Both the position numbers and the translations under genes were made by a program. A DNA stretch of 64,000 bases, from NCBI GenBank assembly GCA_037179385.1, contig CM074196.1, positions 32,760,486 to 32,824,485 on the forward strand, in the 5' to 3' direction. The notes beneath the pieces were generated by a model that saw only the letters and a list, made by a program, of their open reading frames with translations, made no database searches and was not told where the DNA came from. The stretch is from Holothuria scabra. Its lineage: Eukaryota > Echinodermata > Holothuroidea > Aspidochirotida > Holothuriidae. Shown here one piece after another: positions 23,642 to 34,569 of this stretch. Within the stretch, counting starts at the first letter, position 1. Each line of letters starts with the position of its first letter.

Positions 23642-25713
23642 CAGTGGCGTAGCTAGGATTTTTTCCAGGGGGGCAAAGGTATGAAATTTCCCCCAAATTT
23701 TTTCCGGTCAATGTGTATGTACTTCACATAGAAAATGCAAATTTACAAGTGTAACAACATTACCATGTCAGTATGTAATATTACCTGCATTTTTAATCTT
23801 AAGGTATAACATAGAGCAATTGTAAATTACAGCTCTTAGTATATTATTTTGGTCAACAATATCTGTTTTTTTTGTATGTACTAACGCGGTGGCGTACCCA
23901 GGATTTCTCTGAAGGGGGGGGGGGTATGCAGTATGGTCTAAGGGGAGGGGTGTCCGGAAATTTTTTGACGTTTTCAAGGAGCCTGGATGCAAAATGGTGC
24001 AAGATTTTCGACTTTGACAGGAACAGTGTAAAACGTTGAATCGTGCTGGTTTATGAGGATAAAACTGAAACTTTTGTGTCTTAACATGCATTCTTATGCC
24101 ATTTATGCTACCTTACCAAGTATAACTTGTCATTAAATTTGCACACTTTTAGGAGTCAAAATAAGAGAGCATTGGTTGGTATAGGATTTGTGGTTTTTCT
24201 TAACCACAAAACGTTATTTGGTCATAAAGATTATTTACGCGGAGCGCCACCATTGGCTGGCGCGGAGCGTAGAGAAAATTTCGAAAAATCAGACCCCTCA
24301 GTTGGCCGGAAATAGCATTTTCCAGACTTATACGAAGAATCTACCCAGTCACTATCTTCTTTTGTCGCTGGCAAATAAAATCCTTCCTTCAAAATATGTT
24401 CGCAAACTGCAAAGTGATCAGAGAGTTACGGGGTAATCTGACCCCAAAATGTAATTTTGCCCAAAAGACTGAGCGAGACGCCACCATTGGTTGGCGCGGA
24501 GCGTAAAAAAATTTCGAAAAATCAAACCCCTCAGATGATCAAAAATAGCGTATTCATGATTGCAAAGAGAATCTAAACATGTAGTCTTTATTTTCATCGA
24601 TTCCACCAGTGGGAAACAGAGTCTACCTTTTAAAGTGAAAATTGGAATTTGACAGAATTTGCCTATTTGTAGGAATTAAAAAATTGGCATCAAAGAGGGA
24701 CGTACTTGCAGAGACAATCCTTCTCCTTTGAAAATTTTTGAAAAATTGGGCGTCCTTATATGCAACCTGGTGCCACAAATGCCAGCTTTTGAAGTAAAAT
24801 CTTTGTTACTTAAGTTTAACTACTTATTTTTAAGAACAAAGAAAAAATGGCATCTGTGAGGGGGGCATGGCCCAGTGCCCCCCTCTCCCCTTCGTACCCC
24901 ACTAAAAGGAGACCTAATAGTGGCTCGATCACACAGGATATCCTGTTAGAACAGCAGTCTGTTAAGTGAAGAAGGCTACAAGGTACTCATGGACCCGTTT
25001 ATTGTTACACCCCAAGTGAGCAGAAAGCTTTTTTCCCAAACTAGCCTGTAAGCCTCCAAGGATTAGGCTAAGTAACAAAATCTAAGTATACCAATGAATC
25101 CCGTTCATTCTAATTTCTAGACTAACTTGAGTTAACCGTTGGCCATGGATTGTTTCAGCCCCATCCATAGTTATGTACACAGAGTAAAATCGGTATAGCT
25201 ACTACTAGCTTGCAGGACAATATAATAAACTCGGGGGTCTACGTTAGTGACTTGTCAGTTTTTACTGAATTCCCAAAGTGTAAAACGCAGAGACTGTGTG
25301 CAAGGGGATAAGTTCGGGTTTAAAGCCTTTCAGTGTAGTTTTACTGTATCAGCTGTTGTTAAATTCCTGAATAACAGCTTCATGTGCACTGAAATGCTCT
25401 GATCATAAAAACCGCGCGTATACAAGAGAACATCCAATCTGCTACGCGACGAGAACATTTCTGTGGAACGCGAGTAGGGCTGATTCATGCGACACTGACG
25501 AAATCTCAAATCTGGGTTAATTTGTTGCATGAAAATACGAATTATGTATGAGAAATGCCTCAGTGTTTTTAATTCTCACAAAAATTTTGAGAAATTTTTG
25601 TCAGAGTTAGAAAATTCATCAAATTTCCCCAATTTCATCAAATTTCCCCAATTTTTTTCCGGGGGGGGGGGGCAAATTGCCCCCTGCCCCCCCCCCCAGT
25701 AGCTACGCCACTG
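23642..25713. mobile_element. Non-autonomous hAT inside PLE-1 (2072 bp)
   Basis: The ends CAGTGGCGTAGCTAGG and (reverse complement) CAGTGGCGTAGCTACT are flanked by a perfect 8-bp duplication GGACACGA (23634-23641 and 25714-25721). The uninterrupted PLE end at 28017-28050 shows the empty site. G-rich runs adjoin both ends. No transposase is present. Two internal units about 235 bp apart (24239 and 24471) carry a GGAGCGCCACCATTGG / TTGGCGCGGAGCG motif shared with other hATs in the window. Confidence 0.88.
23888..24900. mobile_element. Possible second hAT nested in the first
   Basis: The left GGTGGCGTACCCAGGATTT is a typical hAT-like end. The right end, reverse-complemented, is GGGGTACGAAGGGG. 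The flanking octamers ACTAACGC and ACTAAAAG agree at 6 of 8. If correct, most of the inner part of the 23642-25713 element belongs to this insertion. The termini match only partly. Confidence 0.4.
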
Positions 25714-25848
25714 GGACACGACAAACATCAAATCTGAAGCGGTCAGTGTAAAAACAGAACCGGACGAAAGTGATTGTCAGAAACCATGAATGCGAAGGAT
25801 GAAACACAAAATCGAAAAAGAAGAAGAGGGTCCCGGATGAAAAAGTGT

Positions 25849-25937
25849 AGCTGGTTTAATAATGATATCCCTGTTACTTTTAAGGGATAAAATGGCATCT
25901 CGTTAAAAGTAACAGGGATATCATTATTAAACCAGCT
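25849..25937. repeat. 35-bp perfect inverted repeat at PLE-1 5' end
   Basis: The arms 25849-25883 and 25903-25937 are exact complements separated by 19 bases. The right arm is the beginning of the reverse transcriptase frame (encoding SNRDIIIKPA); the left arm is the same coding sequence inverted. It marks the join between the inverted pseudo-LTR and the truncated body. Confidence 0.95.
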
Positions 25938-27746
25938 GACAAGGGTGGTGCTGTTGTGGTTTGGCGGAAGGACCTGTGTGTTGCTGAGGCCAACAAACAG
26001 CTATCCGACCAAAGTGCTTATTTAGAACTTCCCGTTGACCCCACTCCTGAGTGCCAAAAGTTAGCTAAAAACACTTTGACCCAACTCATGGACAATAAAC
26101 AACTACCCCAAAACGCTACTTCTCTACTCCACCCTTGCCCACATATTTCTAACTTCTACCTGCTTCCCAAAATCCACAAAGCCAACAACCCTGGCAGACC
26201 TATCGTCTCTTCACACAGCTGCCCCACCGTACTTATTTCTGAGTATGTGGATTCTGTGCTCTCCCCTTTAGTTTCAGCTTTGCCGTCGTTTGTTCAAGAC
26301 ACGCCACATTTCTTGAGACTTATTCGTGACTTTGAGTTTCCTGAAAATTGCGGAGAACGTCTTTTATTCACCATGGATGTGTCCGGCCTCTACACGTCCA
26401 TTCCTTATAATGCTGCCTTAACAGCTATCCGTTACTACCTAGACAAACGGCGTGATCCTCTTATACCGACTGACACCTTCCTACGTTTAACGGAACTTGT
26501 TCTCACGCAAAATTGTCTTCAGTTTAATGGGCGTTTTTTCCGTCAAGTTAAAGGAGTGGCCATGGGAATCAAAATGGGTCCCTCAGTTGCCTGTTTCACC
26601 ATGGGTCACTTTGAAGAACAACTTTTTTCTCAGTATACTGGACCAGGACCTATACTTTACAAAAGGTGTATTGATGATATTGTAGGAGTTGCCACTGGAT
26701 CCCGTCGTGATTTAGAAACTTTTATCGACTTTGTTAATTCCCTTTGCTTCTTTTTGAAATTTACCCATTGTATCTCGGACTCATCTGTTGTTTTTCTCGA
26801 CCTTAAACTGTCCATCAACAACCGTACAATTACCTCTAACCTACACTTTAAGCCAACCGACTCGCATAACTACCTTTTGTACCCTTCCAACCACCCCAGA
26901 TCTTGCACTAAATCTATCCCTTATTCCCAGCTCTTGCGAGCCAGACGAATTTGTTCGGAGGATTCTGACTTCTCTACTGCCTCTGAAGAAATTTTGTTCT
27001 TTTTTGAAAAACGCCAGTACCCTGCCAAAATCCTCTCTAATGCCCTACGCAGAATTCAAGGAACCAGCAGAGAGGAATCCTTGGAGAAAAAGAGCAAATC
27101 TGGTACCAATCTACGTATTCCTTTAGTTATTTCTTATCACCCTTCGGTCCGTCCTACTTTACGCGCTATCCACAAAAATGTAGAGTTGCTCCGACAAGAC
27201 CCCTCAACCCGTGATGTTTTCCCGGAACCCCCCATCACTGCTTTTAGAGTTGAGAAAAATTTAGCCAACCATTTAGTTCGGGCTTCCCACCCACAAACTT
27301 CTTTCGACGACACAGCTGGTACCTTTCCATGTAACCGTCCGAGGTGTAATACATGTCCAGTTGTTGGCAAACGCGACCTCGTCAAAATTTCAGGCCCCAA
27401 CGGCAATAGCTTTATTGTCAAACAAAGATTCTCCTGCATTTCCTCTAATGTAGTTTATATTTTAGCATGTGGGAGATGTAACTCGTTGTATGTGGGAGAG
27501 ACCAAGCGCCGCCTCCCGGATCGAGTCACCGAGCACCTTAGGTCCATCAAACAGAATCTCCATGGATACCCGGTGGCTGCACATTTTAATCCCCCTTCAC
27601 CTTGTTCTATACAGCATTTAACTGTTATGGCAGCTGTAATGTGCCGAGGCTCCTATCGTGACTGCCTTAGTGCTGAAAACCGACTGATCATGAGGCTAGG
27701 TACTCTCGCTCCACACGGCCTTAATGTTAGAATTGACCTTTTGTAA
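25884..27746 (+). CDS. PLE-1 reverse transcriptase/GIY-YIG protein, 5'-truncated
   Basis: The protein would copy PLE RNA into DNA at a nick made by its C-terminal endonuclease. The frame is open from 25884; the first usable start is GTG at 25956 (596 codons). In order are the KPADKGG motif, FYLLPKIHK and GRPIVS motifs, the first catalytic Asp in TMDVSGLYTSIP, the KGVAMGIKMGP motif, and the catalytic IDD, here CIDD instead of the usual YIDD. FLDLKLSI and PTDSHNYLLYP follow, then a Cys-rich CNRPRCNTCP knuckle and a GIY-YIG nuclease (VYILACGRCNSLYVGETKR) with a late Glu in SAENRL. About 50 or more N-terminal residues seen in PLE-2 are missing, replaced by the foldback. There is no in-frame stop, so decay is recent or absent. 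Family assignment is firm; activity is doubtful without the N terminus. Confidence 0.9.
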   Translation, partial: GIKWHLVKSNRDIIIKPADKGGAVVVWRKDLCVAEANKQLSDQSAYLELPVDPTPECQKLAKNTLTQLMDNKQLPQNATSLLHPCPHISNFYLLPKIHKANNPGRPIVSSHSCPTVLISEYVDSVLSPLVSALPSFVQDTPHFLRLIRDFEFPENCGERLLFTMDVSGLYTSIPYNAALTAIRYYLDKRRDPLIPTDTFLRLTELVLTQNCLQFNGRFFRQVKGVAMGIKMGPSVACFTMGHFEEQLFSQYTGPGPILYKRCIDDIVGVATGSRRDLETFIDFVNSLCFFLKFTHCISDSSVVFLDLKLSINNRTITSNLHFKPTDSHNYLLYPSNHPRSCTKSIPYSQLLRARRICSEDSDFSTASEEILFFFEKRQYPAKILSNALRRIQGTSREESLEKKSKSGTNLRIPLVISYHPSVRPTLRAIHKNVELLRQDPSTRDVFPEPPITAFRVEKNLANHLVRASHPQTSFDDTAGTFPCNRPRCNTCPVVGKRDLVKISGPNGNSFIVKQRFSCISSNVVYILACGRCNSLYVGETKRRLPDRVTEHLRSIKQNLHGYPVAAHFNPPSPCSIQHLTVMAAVMCRGSYRDCLSAENRLIMRLGTLAPHGLNVRIDLL

Positions 27747-28148
27747 TATTCACCCCTTTTTGAGCCAGTTTTTACTCCTTTTACACTTACCCGTTCGTTC
27801 TCATTTTTTACTGTGTAGCCCTAATTATTATTTTTTTCCGGACCTAGTTTTTGTCTACTTTTTCCCCTTTTTTCCGACCATGTTCGATTTGTACGTGCAC
27901 TTTTTCATCCAGGACGCTCTTTTTCTTTTTTTTGATTTGTGTTTCATCCTTCGCACTCATGTTTTCTGACCGTCACTTTCGTTCGGTTCTATTTTTACAG
28001 CGATCGCTTCGGATTTGATGTTTGTCGTGTCCAATTGTTACTGTTGGTTGTTCAGTTTGGTTTTTGCCACCTGATGAAGGGTTTATACCCGAAACGTCGT
28101 GGAGTTTTCCGCAAACTTTTAAGCACCTTTTACTACCTCTTTTCGACC
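27747..28148 (+). mobile_element. PLE-1 3' UTR and right pseudo-LTR
   Basis: T-rich untranslated sequence leads into 27898-28148, whose inverted counterpart is 23504-25847. It contains the hammerhead-like motif at 28066-28103 and stops at a (TA)n tract. The frames here that run into Ile-Tyr repeats are not genes. Confidence 0.8.
28066..28103 (+). ncRNA. Hammerhead-like motif in PLE-1 terminal repeat
   Basis: CTGATGA (28071-28077), then a GGGT/ACCC stem with loop TTAT, then GAAACGTC (28091-28098). Stem I is CCAC (28067-70) paired with GTGG (28099-102). Stem III is reduced to A-T and C-G pairs with no loop, as in minimal retroelement hammerheads that act as dimers. Cutting would follow the C of GTC. 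One extra A (28078) between CTGATGA and stem II departs from the consensus. Confidence 0.55.
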
Positions 28149-28493
<345 letters not shown>

Positions 28494-28518
28494 ATATATA
28501 TATATATATATATATATA
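28494..28518. repeat. Short (TA)n tract
   Basis: A 25-bp TA run ending exactly at the PLE-2 terminal repeat. Confidence 0.95.
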
Positions 28519-30780
28519 GATGCAAACAAAATACAGCAAAAACTACTTCGCCAAGCTTTCAAACTCTCCACGAGTCCTTTTTCAAGGCTATACAGTAACC
28601 AAATAATAACAGAAAGATCCAAAATAAGAGAGGGCAGCATAGCAAAAGGGGACAATCCCTAATTAAGGGGGATATTAAGGTCTAGAGGGCGGTCAGTCTG
28701 GAGGGTCTTGATCCAAAAACGCTCTTTAAGTTGGCGTCGAAATTTGGACTGTTTGCCCAATTCCTAAATAACAACGAGCCCGAGGTCCATAACTGAATGG
28801 CCTTCAGAAGAAAAGTGGACTGCAACAGGCTTGTCCCTATGCCTTCGAAAGTGTTTAATAGTGGAGCGGTGGTTATTCATCCTCTGCCTTACGTCATTCC
28901 CAGTTTCACCAACATATTGCAAACCACATCTTTTACACTGAATTAAATAAATAGCATTAACCGACCTACAACTGGTGAGCTGACGAATTTCAAACGATTT
29001 TCCCGTAACATGGCTAGTGAAGGAGGAAGTTATCTCTATATGGCGGCATGTTCGGCATGTACTGTTACTACATTTCACACACCCCCTCGTAGACTGAACA
29101 TTTTGAGTAGGAGCACTGTGGTCCCGGGGAAGTACAGCCCTGACTAAAATATCCTTAAGGTTAGGTGGGCGTTTGAAGGATAAAACTGGGGGATTTGGGA
29201 AGATTTTCGCCAAACGATTATGAGATTCAATGATGGACCAATGCTTAAGAATAATTTTTTGCAGAGGAGGAAGGTTAGGGTGGTAAACGGTAACCAGGGG
29301 AACCCGACTGGGTTTTTCCTTACTTGAATATTTTAGAGCATCTCGTCTAGGCACCCTTGCTGCCTGTTTAATACTCCGTTCTACCGCAGTCAGATCATAA
29401 CCCCTTTTGACGAAATGGTCCACCAGTTGACTGCTCCTAAATCTAAAGGACTCATCATTCGAACAAATTCTGCGGAGTCGTAGAGCCTGGCTGTAAGGGA
29501 TATTCCTAGTACAATGCCTAGGGTGACAACTTGAAGGGTGCAAATACAAATGAGAATCGGTAGGTTTAGTAAACAAATCAGTAACGATGTCTTGCTGGTC
29601 AGTAATTATAACTTTAACGTCCAGAAAATTAATTTCCTTACGGGATACTTCACTGGTGAATTTAATATGTGAATGCAAATTATTAGCATGATCGAAAAAT
29701 TTGTCTAGGTCCTCATGAGAATGTGTCCAAATCATAAAAATATCATCGATATAGCGGTACCAGACTAAAGGACGACACCCCGCACCCCTTAAAAGCTCTT
29801 TTTCCAGCCATCCCATGAAGATAATAGCGTATGGTGGGGCAAATTTAGCACCGATAGCCGTACCGGAGACTTTTAAAAAATACTCATCATTAAACGAGAA
29901 TACGTTGGAAGTAAGCGTGAGCTCAAGCATTTTGATGAGAGTGTCTGCAGAGGGAGATACAGAAGAGCGTTCCGCAAGGGCTTCCGTACATGCTCGAATA
30001 CCTTCTTCATGGGGAATTGAAGTGTAGAGAGCCTTGACGTCCAGAGTCACAAGAAAGCTCTGAGGAGGGATATCCCCAATGGAGGCTAGTTTGTTCAAGA
30101 AATCCGTTGTGTCTTTAATATACGAGGGCAATGCTTGAGCAAATGGTTGCAAGAAATAGTCCAAATAAATGGACATGTTCTCAATAGGGTGATTACAACA
30201 GGAAACTACCGGGCGTCCGGGATTTCCTTCTTTGTGTATTTTCGGTAATATATAAAACCGTCCCGGGCGGGAATCTTTAGGGGTGAGAAAATCACGAACT
30301 TTACTATCGATTTCATTTCTGTTAAAAAGATCATTGACAAAATCCTTAATCTTTTCAATTACCGCAGGAGTAGGATCGCTATCTAGTTTCCGATAGAAAA
30401 CAGGGTCCGCTAATTGGCGGTTACATTCCTCAATATAAGCGCATTTATCCATTATTACAGTAGCAGAACCCTTGTCAGCTGGTTTTATAACGATGTCACC
30501 TCTTTGTAATAGAGATTCCAAAGCTTTACGTTCCGCTAGTTTCAGGTTTGTGCGAGGGTTCTTTCGAGGCTCAAAAGTATCCACCTCATTACTGACTGCC
30601 TTAATGAAAGATTCCAGCACTGGATCACGAGTTCCAGGTTGCCAATCGGATTTCGCAGTAAGAAAGGGCTCTTATTTTGGATCTTTCTGTTATTATTTGG
30701 TTACTGTATAGCCTTGAAAAAGGACTCGTGTAGAGTTTGAAAGCTTGGCGAAGTAGTTTTTGCTGTATTTTGTTTGCATC
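28519..30780 (-). mobile_element. PLE-2, complete unit with inverted terminal repeats
   Basis: A 112-bp repeat at 28519-28630 recurs inverted at 30669-30780 with one mismatch. The coding frame fills the interior and begins within a base of the right repeat. The left repeat abuts TA directly; the right one is followed by 87 bp and then TA. The near-identity of the two repeats points to recent insertion. Inverted rather than direct terminal repeats are a known Penelope trait. Confidence 0.9.
28659..30668 (-). pseudogene. PLE-2 reverse transcriptase/GIY-YIG protein with one late nonsense codon
   Basis: The longest frame is 28764-30620 (618 codons from a GTG); it stays open upstream to 30668, where the terminal repeat begins. 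Motifs in order are IVIKPADKGSATV, RFYILPKIHK, GRPVVS, the catalytic Asp in TLDVKALYTSIP, SGTAIGAKFAPPYA, the intact WYRYIDDIF catalytic box, NFLDVKV and a Cys-rich C-x2-C-x4-C-x2-C knuckle (CVKCSNSTCRTC). A GIY-YIG nuclease (IYLIQCKRCGLQYVGETG) follows. A TAG at 28764-28766 cuts the nuclease domain; beyond it 34 more codons continue in the same frame, including the family's RFWIKTL-type ending, to a stop at 28659-28661. The N-terminal region of full-length PLE proteins is missing. The YIDD box and the late stop suggest it was active recently. Confidence 0.85.
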
Positions 30781-30865
30781 TATCTTTATCGTTTGCAGCA
30801 TTGTATCGCCTCATTGCGATCCTCCTTCTTTGGACATGTCCCGTTTGTCGTTCACTTGGTTTCAA

Positions 30866-31399
<534 letters not shown>

Positions 31400-31473
<74 letters not shown>
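31400..31473. repeat. (TA)n microsatellite, 74 bp
   Basis: An uninterrupted TA array. Confidence 0.98.
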
Positions 31474-31474
<1 letters not shown>

Positions 31475-31591
31475 GGATATTATAAGAAAAGATGGAAAAC
31501 AGAGTGTGCATAAGGATCCAACGAATGATTTATTTAATGGGAAATTTTTGCCGTCTCCTGTCGGCTTTATCAACTGTGTTATGGAAATCAA
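31474..31591 (-). mobile_element. Decayed PLE terminal fragment
   Basis: On the minus strand it reads AGTTGATAAAGCCGACAGGA then GACGGCAAAAATTTCCC. This is a GCCG/CGGC stem between a TTGATAA and an AAAA box, the same layout as CTGANGA-stem-GAAA in the other PLE ends. The core bases are mutated. Again it starts at a TA tract. Confidence 0.5.
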
Positions 31592-32883
31592 CCCTTACAT
31601 ATTAACAAGTTAGAGTTGAATGCTACAATAGCGCGTAATATTAAAACAAGAGGGCAATCCACGGAGTTGCATATCTCATCGCTAACATGTGCACAAGTTG
31701 GTTACAGAACTTGAACTATGTATGAGCTAGAAGTTTTATCTGTGCTGAATTTTATGCTACAGTAGAATGTCATTGACAAAAATTACCTACTTAAACTCCA
31801 TGCCACAATCTTGAAGTCCAAGGGAAGCGATTTTTTTTGTTCCAGGGGACGGAAGTTTTTTCGTAAGATGGCGAGGGGAAAGAATATGGCACAGACCAAT
31901 CAAGTTCTTGGAACAGGCTCACCCCTTATTCCAAAAAACATCATTTGGATATTTAAATTCTGACACCGGATTATATAAGAACGGAAGAAATAGGCTACCC
32001 AACCTTTGTAACGCTTGCCCTTTTAATCCAGTAGGCCTATCTAAGATTTTGGAACAAATTTATTTTTTAAGATGCTGTTATCCCGTTGCAACACTATGAA
32101 AAAAAAAAACGAGCTTGGCTGTTACACTAAACTGATACGATTAGATATGGACGCAACGATAGTAAAAGTAAGACGCTTTGGGGGACGCTTTAGACAAGTG
32201 CGTAATTGTTATTATTCAGGCGCTAGCTGGGCGTATTCTCCATTTTGACGCGACGGCAAACTTCATGTGTGTCGAGCTGATATGCACATCAAGTGCGTCT
32301 CAATTAAAAAAAACTGGGCGTGTGCGCGATGTTGAACGTGTGGCGTTAGAAGATTTCCGGGCGACGCACAAACCTTTTCTGCGTACTGGCCTGTGGCCAA
32401 TCCTAGCCCGTGGCAAGGAAATTGTCACGTACGTTTTTTGGCGATGCTCCAGAACCGCCAGGTTTTAAGGGCACCAATATGTAAGATAGAGGCCCTATGC
32501 CTAACCTAGTGTTAGTCACCCACAGTTTCATATCTTGGGTTATAACTCAAACCTATGAATGGCGTAGGTTTAGCCCCAGATCTAGCCTACATACTGTTAA
32601 CCAGCTTGAGATTTCAAGTCTAGCCCTAGGTTTGACTTCAACTTTCATACTACTAGGCCTAACAGTTACAACAACTTTGGAGTGAAAACAACTGTCTGCA
32701 TACACCATATGAGAACACTCTAGATATAAGGGCCATCAAAGTGAAGTGCGAGCAGGAACTTAAAAATCTCACTGCAGCATACAAGCTAGTGGAAAAAGAA
32801 TTTGAGACTGTTACTACGAAGTACTGACCTAGGAGTCTAGCTTATTTATATTAATTGATGAAAAATAGGCTAGTTACAAAACA
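31592..32883. other. Unassigned stretch
   Basis: The 96-codon frame at 32178-32468 lies in a locally GC-richer patch but shows no domain. Nothing else is supported. Confidence 0.4.
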
Positions 32884-33794
32884 TTAAAGTGGGGATGACA
32901 CGGCCAAAGTAAGTTCCTCGGTAACTGTTCTTTGGGTACACCTTGACATAAAGTGAATGATTTCCCTACTAAATTATGTCCATAAATACCGAAATACGAC
33001 GTTTTGAATTCCCAATTACAGGCCAGGCTCAGACCATTTGAAATTCGAAAGCGAAAAAACGTATGTGAACGCGTCTCAAAATGGTGGCGTCATTGGAGGC
33101 ACGGTTAGCAACACTGTACCAGAGAGCTCACAATCATCGAATCATGTGCATGGTAATGCGTGTTAGCGCAAATATAATTGCAAACACCGGTGCTCCGATA
33201 GCAGTAAGCGTACATTGTGAATTGTGCATTGCGCGGTGACTGCTTAGTATTCGCAATAGCATCTTCATCAAACAGCTCATACAGTAAAGACGCGCTCGTA
33301 GTGGGGACGCGCTTAAGTGTGGTCTACCCATACATATTCATAGCTGCTCTTTATAGCAACCGAACCGAACCGCGTCTTCCTTGCACAAAAACAGAACTAT
33401 TTTTACCCGCGCGCATGCACATGCAAACACATTGGCCAATGATTTGCTCCGAATCCCCACTATGGTCCGCGCCTTGCGCTTTGTATGTTGGACTCTGTAT
33501 TGTGATGTAATCGTTTTCATGAGGTTGCTAAGATAAGATAACTTAACCGAACGTATTAGTTCCACATCTAGATGCGCGCCGTAGGGTGGGGTTTTTGCCG
33601 CCAATTGCGTCATAAATGTCAGGCGAGCTGTTGCGGCATTTTTCGAAATTGGATTTTGAACGCAGTTTTCCTTCGAATATCATTTATGCCGAATTGTACA
33701 GGTTTTTAATGGGGTGTGAGATGATATTTGTAAAATACTGCATCTAATCTTGCAATACACAAAAGGTTTTGTGTCCGTGTCATGCCCACTTTAA
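32884..33794. mobile_element. TTAA-flanked non-autonomous element (911 bp)
   Basis: TTAA bounds both ends (32884-32887 and 33791-33794). The inverted ends are AGTGGGGATGACACGG and AGTGGGCATGACACGG (15 of 16). The interior has several short frames without transposase motifs. It is consistent with a piggyBac- or Kolobok-type deletion derivative. Confidence 0.75.
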
Positions 33795-34569
33795 CCTTTG
33801 ACAATCTGTAACGTGAACTATGTCCTTGGTTGCCATGACAACCACACATATAGGTACAACTTACAGTATCATGCCTAGGCTATTACACTAAAACTTTCAG
33901 ATTTGTGGGATGCGTCCGTTAAGAGTTAAAGTGAATACAAAAAAAGTATTTGACTCCATGTCACGTGACCTTTGACATTGGTTGCCATGGAAACTACATA
34001 TTTTGGTAGAACTAGTCTACCCTATTATACTTGTGAAGTTTCATGTAAAAAGAAGGTTTTCTTTTGAAATTTTAGTACAAAATAGGAAAAAAGTGTTTTT
34101 CTGCAAAATGTGACCTTTGACCTCTGACCTTTGACCTTTTCTTCCGAGGGTCTGGAAGACACAAGTTCTTACCCTGGGGTACCCACCCACCAATTTTGAA
34201 AAGAATCGGTCCAGCCCACTAGGAGGAGTTTGAGGGACAAAAACGTTGTTTTACGAACAAATTATCACTTGGATTTTTTTGTTCCACTCTACCACTTGAC
34301 CTTTGACCTCTGTTGCTATGGCAACCACATATTTTGGTAGGTCTAGATGCAATCATCATATGTGAAAAGTTTCGTATCGGGAGGAACGTTTCGTTTTGGA
34401 AATATAGCAGAAAAGGTGATTTCACTAAATTTGACCTTTGACCTGTAACCTTTGACCTTCACTTCCGGTTGTGTATTAAAAATGCAATTGTTCCACCTAA
34501 GGTACCATCTTACCAAGTTTGAAGAAAATCGGCCCAGCCGTTTACAAGATATTAGGAAAACAAAATTGG

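Larger units (their letters stand above)
23504..25847 (-). mobile_element. Inverted pseudo-LTR of PLE-1, split by a hAT
   Basis: The minus-strand sequence of 23512-23641 plus 25722-25847 matches the plus-strand 3' end of PLE-1 at 27898-28148 with few differences. The element therefore has terminal repeats in opposite orientation, as known for Penelope. A decayed hammerhead-like copy lies at 23563-23600 on the minus strand (CTGATGA kept, cleavage triplet altered). The hAT at 23642-25713 interrupts it. Confidence 0.8.

Noticed and set aside
30669..30780. Hammerhead in the PLE-2 terminal repeat
   Set aside because: The repeat has a stem near CTTGAAAAAGG...TTTGAAAGC, but no CUGANGA core, so it was not called.
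32178..32468. 96-codon frame as a host exon
   Set aside because: GC is slightly higher than the surroundings, but there are no splice sites or domain features to support it.
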